The translations under genes were made by a program, and so were the position numbers. The notes below the pieces were generated by a model that was not told the DNA's origin, did not search any database, and saw nothing but the letters and a program-made list of their open reading frames with translations. A DNA stretch of 6,242 nucleotides. It comes from Dehalococcoidia bacterium (GTDB lineage Bacteria; Chloroflexota; Dehalococcoidia; GIF9; AB-539-J10). How positions within the stretch are numbered: the stretch's first letter is position 1; each line of letters starts with the position of its first letter. Positions 5,682 through 6,242 of this stretch are shown here, one piece after another. The stretch covers positions 1 to 6,242 of the forward strand of contig JAOUDT010000078.1 of assembly GCA_029859145.1 (NCBI GenBank), given 5' to 3'.

Positions 5682-5711
5682 TTGACATTGACTGGAACCG
5701 AATTATAGAAT
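5682..5711 (+). promoter_or_regulatory. Sigma70-type promoter for the DUF1847 gene
   Basis: A perfect TTGACA (5682-5687) is followed after 18 bp by TAGAAT (5706-5711), or after 16 bp by TATAGA (5704-5709). Transcription would begin near 5718, giving a leader of about 90 nt before ATG 5808. Confidence 0.55.
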
Positions 5712-5723
5712 CAGTCCTGGCGG

Positions 5724-5782
5724 TGAACAGAGAGGTGCAGTCTTGGGGAGAACTGTTCATTCTGCTCAAACGACCACGTCGT
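5724..5782 (+). repeat. Two inverted repeats in the DUF1847 leader
   Basis: TGAACAG (5724-5730) pairs perfectly with CTGTTCA (5753-5759) around 22 bases. ACGAC-CAC-GTCGT (5770-5782) is a second, tight 5-bp hairpin ending 14 nt before the ribosome site. They may be operator sites or leader-RNA hairpins. No known riboswitch consensus was recognised. Confidence 0.35.
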
Positions 5783-5807
5783 AGGTCTTCATCTGCAAGG
5801 AGGGAAA

Positions 5808-6242
5808 ATGTCCAAAGGAGCCAAAACAATCCAGTGCCACCAGTGTAAAGACAACGAGTGTTTGGCGCGGTATCCCCAGGGAATTCCTGAATATTGCCAA
5901 GCGCAAAAATTCCCGGAAGTAGTCGAAAAGAGCAAAGGCCAATATCTGGAGCCCGACGATAGTAAATTCCATCTGGCTGCAGCCAAGGTGCTAAAAAGAG
6001 GTGGCTATGATTGGTCTCGAGTGCAGCAGTGCATCGAGTTCGCTAGGGAACTGGGTGCCAAGAAGGTGGGATTGGCTGTGTGTGTCGGCTTGGTCCGGGA
6101 GGGCCGAGAGTTTGCCCGTTTCCTGGATAGAGCAGGTTTCCAGGTTGTCTCCGTAGCCTGTATGGTAGGGGGGCTGAAACCTCAGGAGACGGGGATCCCT
6201 GACGAATGGGTAAACCCGTTGGGCATAGGCTGTAATCCGATG
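5808..6242 (+). CDS. DUF1847 (COG4887-like) predicted metal-binding protein, 3'-truncated
   Basis: The frame runs open from ATG 5808 to the right edge, giving 145 residues with no stop. A strong ribosome site AAGGAGGG (5797-5804) sits just before the ATG. The protein resembles the DUF1847 family, whose biochemical role I do not know to be established. It is cysteine-rich: C10-x2-C13, C18 and C30 form an N-terminal cluster suited to a metal or iron-sulfur site. C75, C92 (in GLAVCVGLVREG), C118 (in VVSVACMVGG) and C142 (in GCNPM) follow. The pattern 'VGxAxCxGL ... GFxVxSVxC ... GIP ... CNP' is what I recall as typical of the family. There is no signal peptide or membrane segment in the visible part, so it is probably cytoplasmic. 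It is transcribed divergently from argC. Perhaps a quarter to a third of the protein is missing beyond the edge. Confidence 0.82.
   Translation, partial: MSKGAKTIQCHQCKDNECLARYPQGIPEYCQAQKFPEVVEKSKGQYLEPDDSKFHLAAAKVLKRGGYDWSRVQQCIEFARELGAKKVGLAVCVGLVREGREFARFLDRAGFQVVSVACMVGGLKPQETGIPDEWVNPLGIGCNPM

Larger units (their letters stand above)
5577..5807. other. Divergent control region, argC / DUF1847 gene
   Basis: No gene is visible in these 231 bp. They carry the argC -10 and its dyad, a further inverted repeat CAGTG-CTCAATC-CACTG (5626-5642), the rightward promoter at 5682-5711, and two inverted repeats in the rightward leader. A second - strand TATAAT (5702-5707) overlaps the rightward -10 but lacks a good -35. 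Confidence 0.55.

Noticed and set aside
5766..5986. Two - strand frames of 65-68 codons at the right end
   Set aside because: They lie antisense to the DUF1847 coding region and have no ribosome site or motif.
1..6242. CRISPR array, tRNA, rRNA, IS element or phage gene
   Set aside because: No regularly spaced repeats, cloverleaf, transposase motif or target-site duplication was seen on either strand.
1..6242. A coherent new defence or mobile system
   Set aside because: The genes are recognisable housekeeping, metabolic and signalling types in separate transcription units; no set of unknown genes forms an operon here.

Overview
The window looks like an ordinary stretch of chromosome from an anaerobic or sediment-type bacterium. 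A Chloroflexota (Dehalococcoidia-like) source is my best guess. It rests on recalled protein style only: the 'INVTGY' nucleotide-binding loop of ArgC, the mix of acyl-CoA enzymes, and a DUF1847 protein. I see no plasmid, phage, insertion sequence, CRISPR, tRNA or rRNA signal.

Layout. On the + strand from the left edge: the 3' part of an acetyl-CoA acetyltransferase-type thiolase (open at the left edge); 18 bp later a stand-alone APH-fold phosphotransferase of the COG2187 type; then, after a 141-bp gap with a possible promoter and a strong Shine-Dalgarno, a FabG-like short-chain dehydrogenase. A short convergent gap (3051-3224) carries a protein-like start-less reading frame that may be a gene remnant. 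On the - strand follow a single-REC GGDEF response regulator (diguanylate cyclase, 3225-4154), a long regulatory stretch (4155-4532) and argC (4533-5576). A 231-bp divergent region then leads to a + strand DUF1847 protein that starts at 5808 and runs off the right edge.

How the genes fit together. The thiolase and dehydrogenase fit a fatty-acyl-CoA / 3-ketoacyl-CoA pathway, and the kinase-fold protein between them is the least understood member of that group. The diguanylate cyclase is an orphan: no histidine kinase or c-di-GMP effector is visible. It has its own good sigma70-type promoter about 195 nt upstream of its likely start. argC stands alone, without other arginine genes in view, and ends in a terminator-like hairpin. 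The DUF1847 gene has a promoter with a perfect TTGACA and a leader with two inverted repeats.

I did not find a clear new multi-gene system. The spots most worth a second look are the diguanylate cyclase leader and its upstream repeats, the possible gene remnant at 3064-3228, the kinase in the thiolase/dehydrogenase group, and the uncharacterised cysteine-rich DUF1847 protein.
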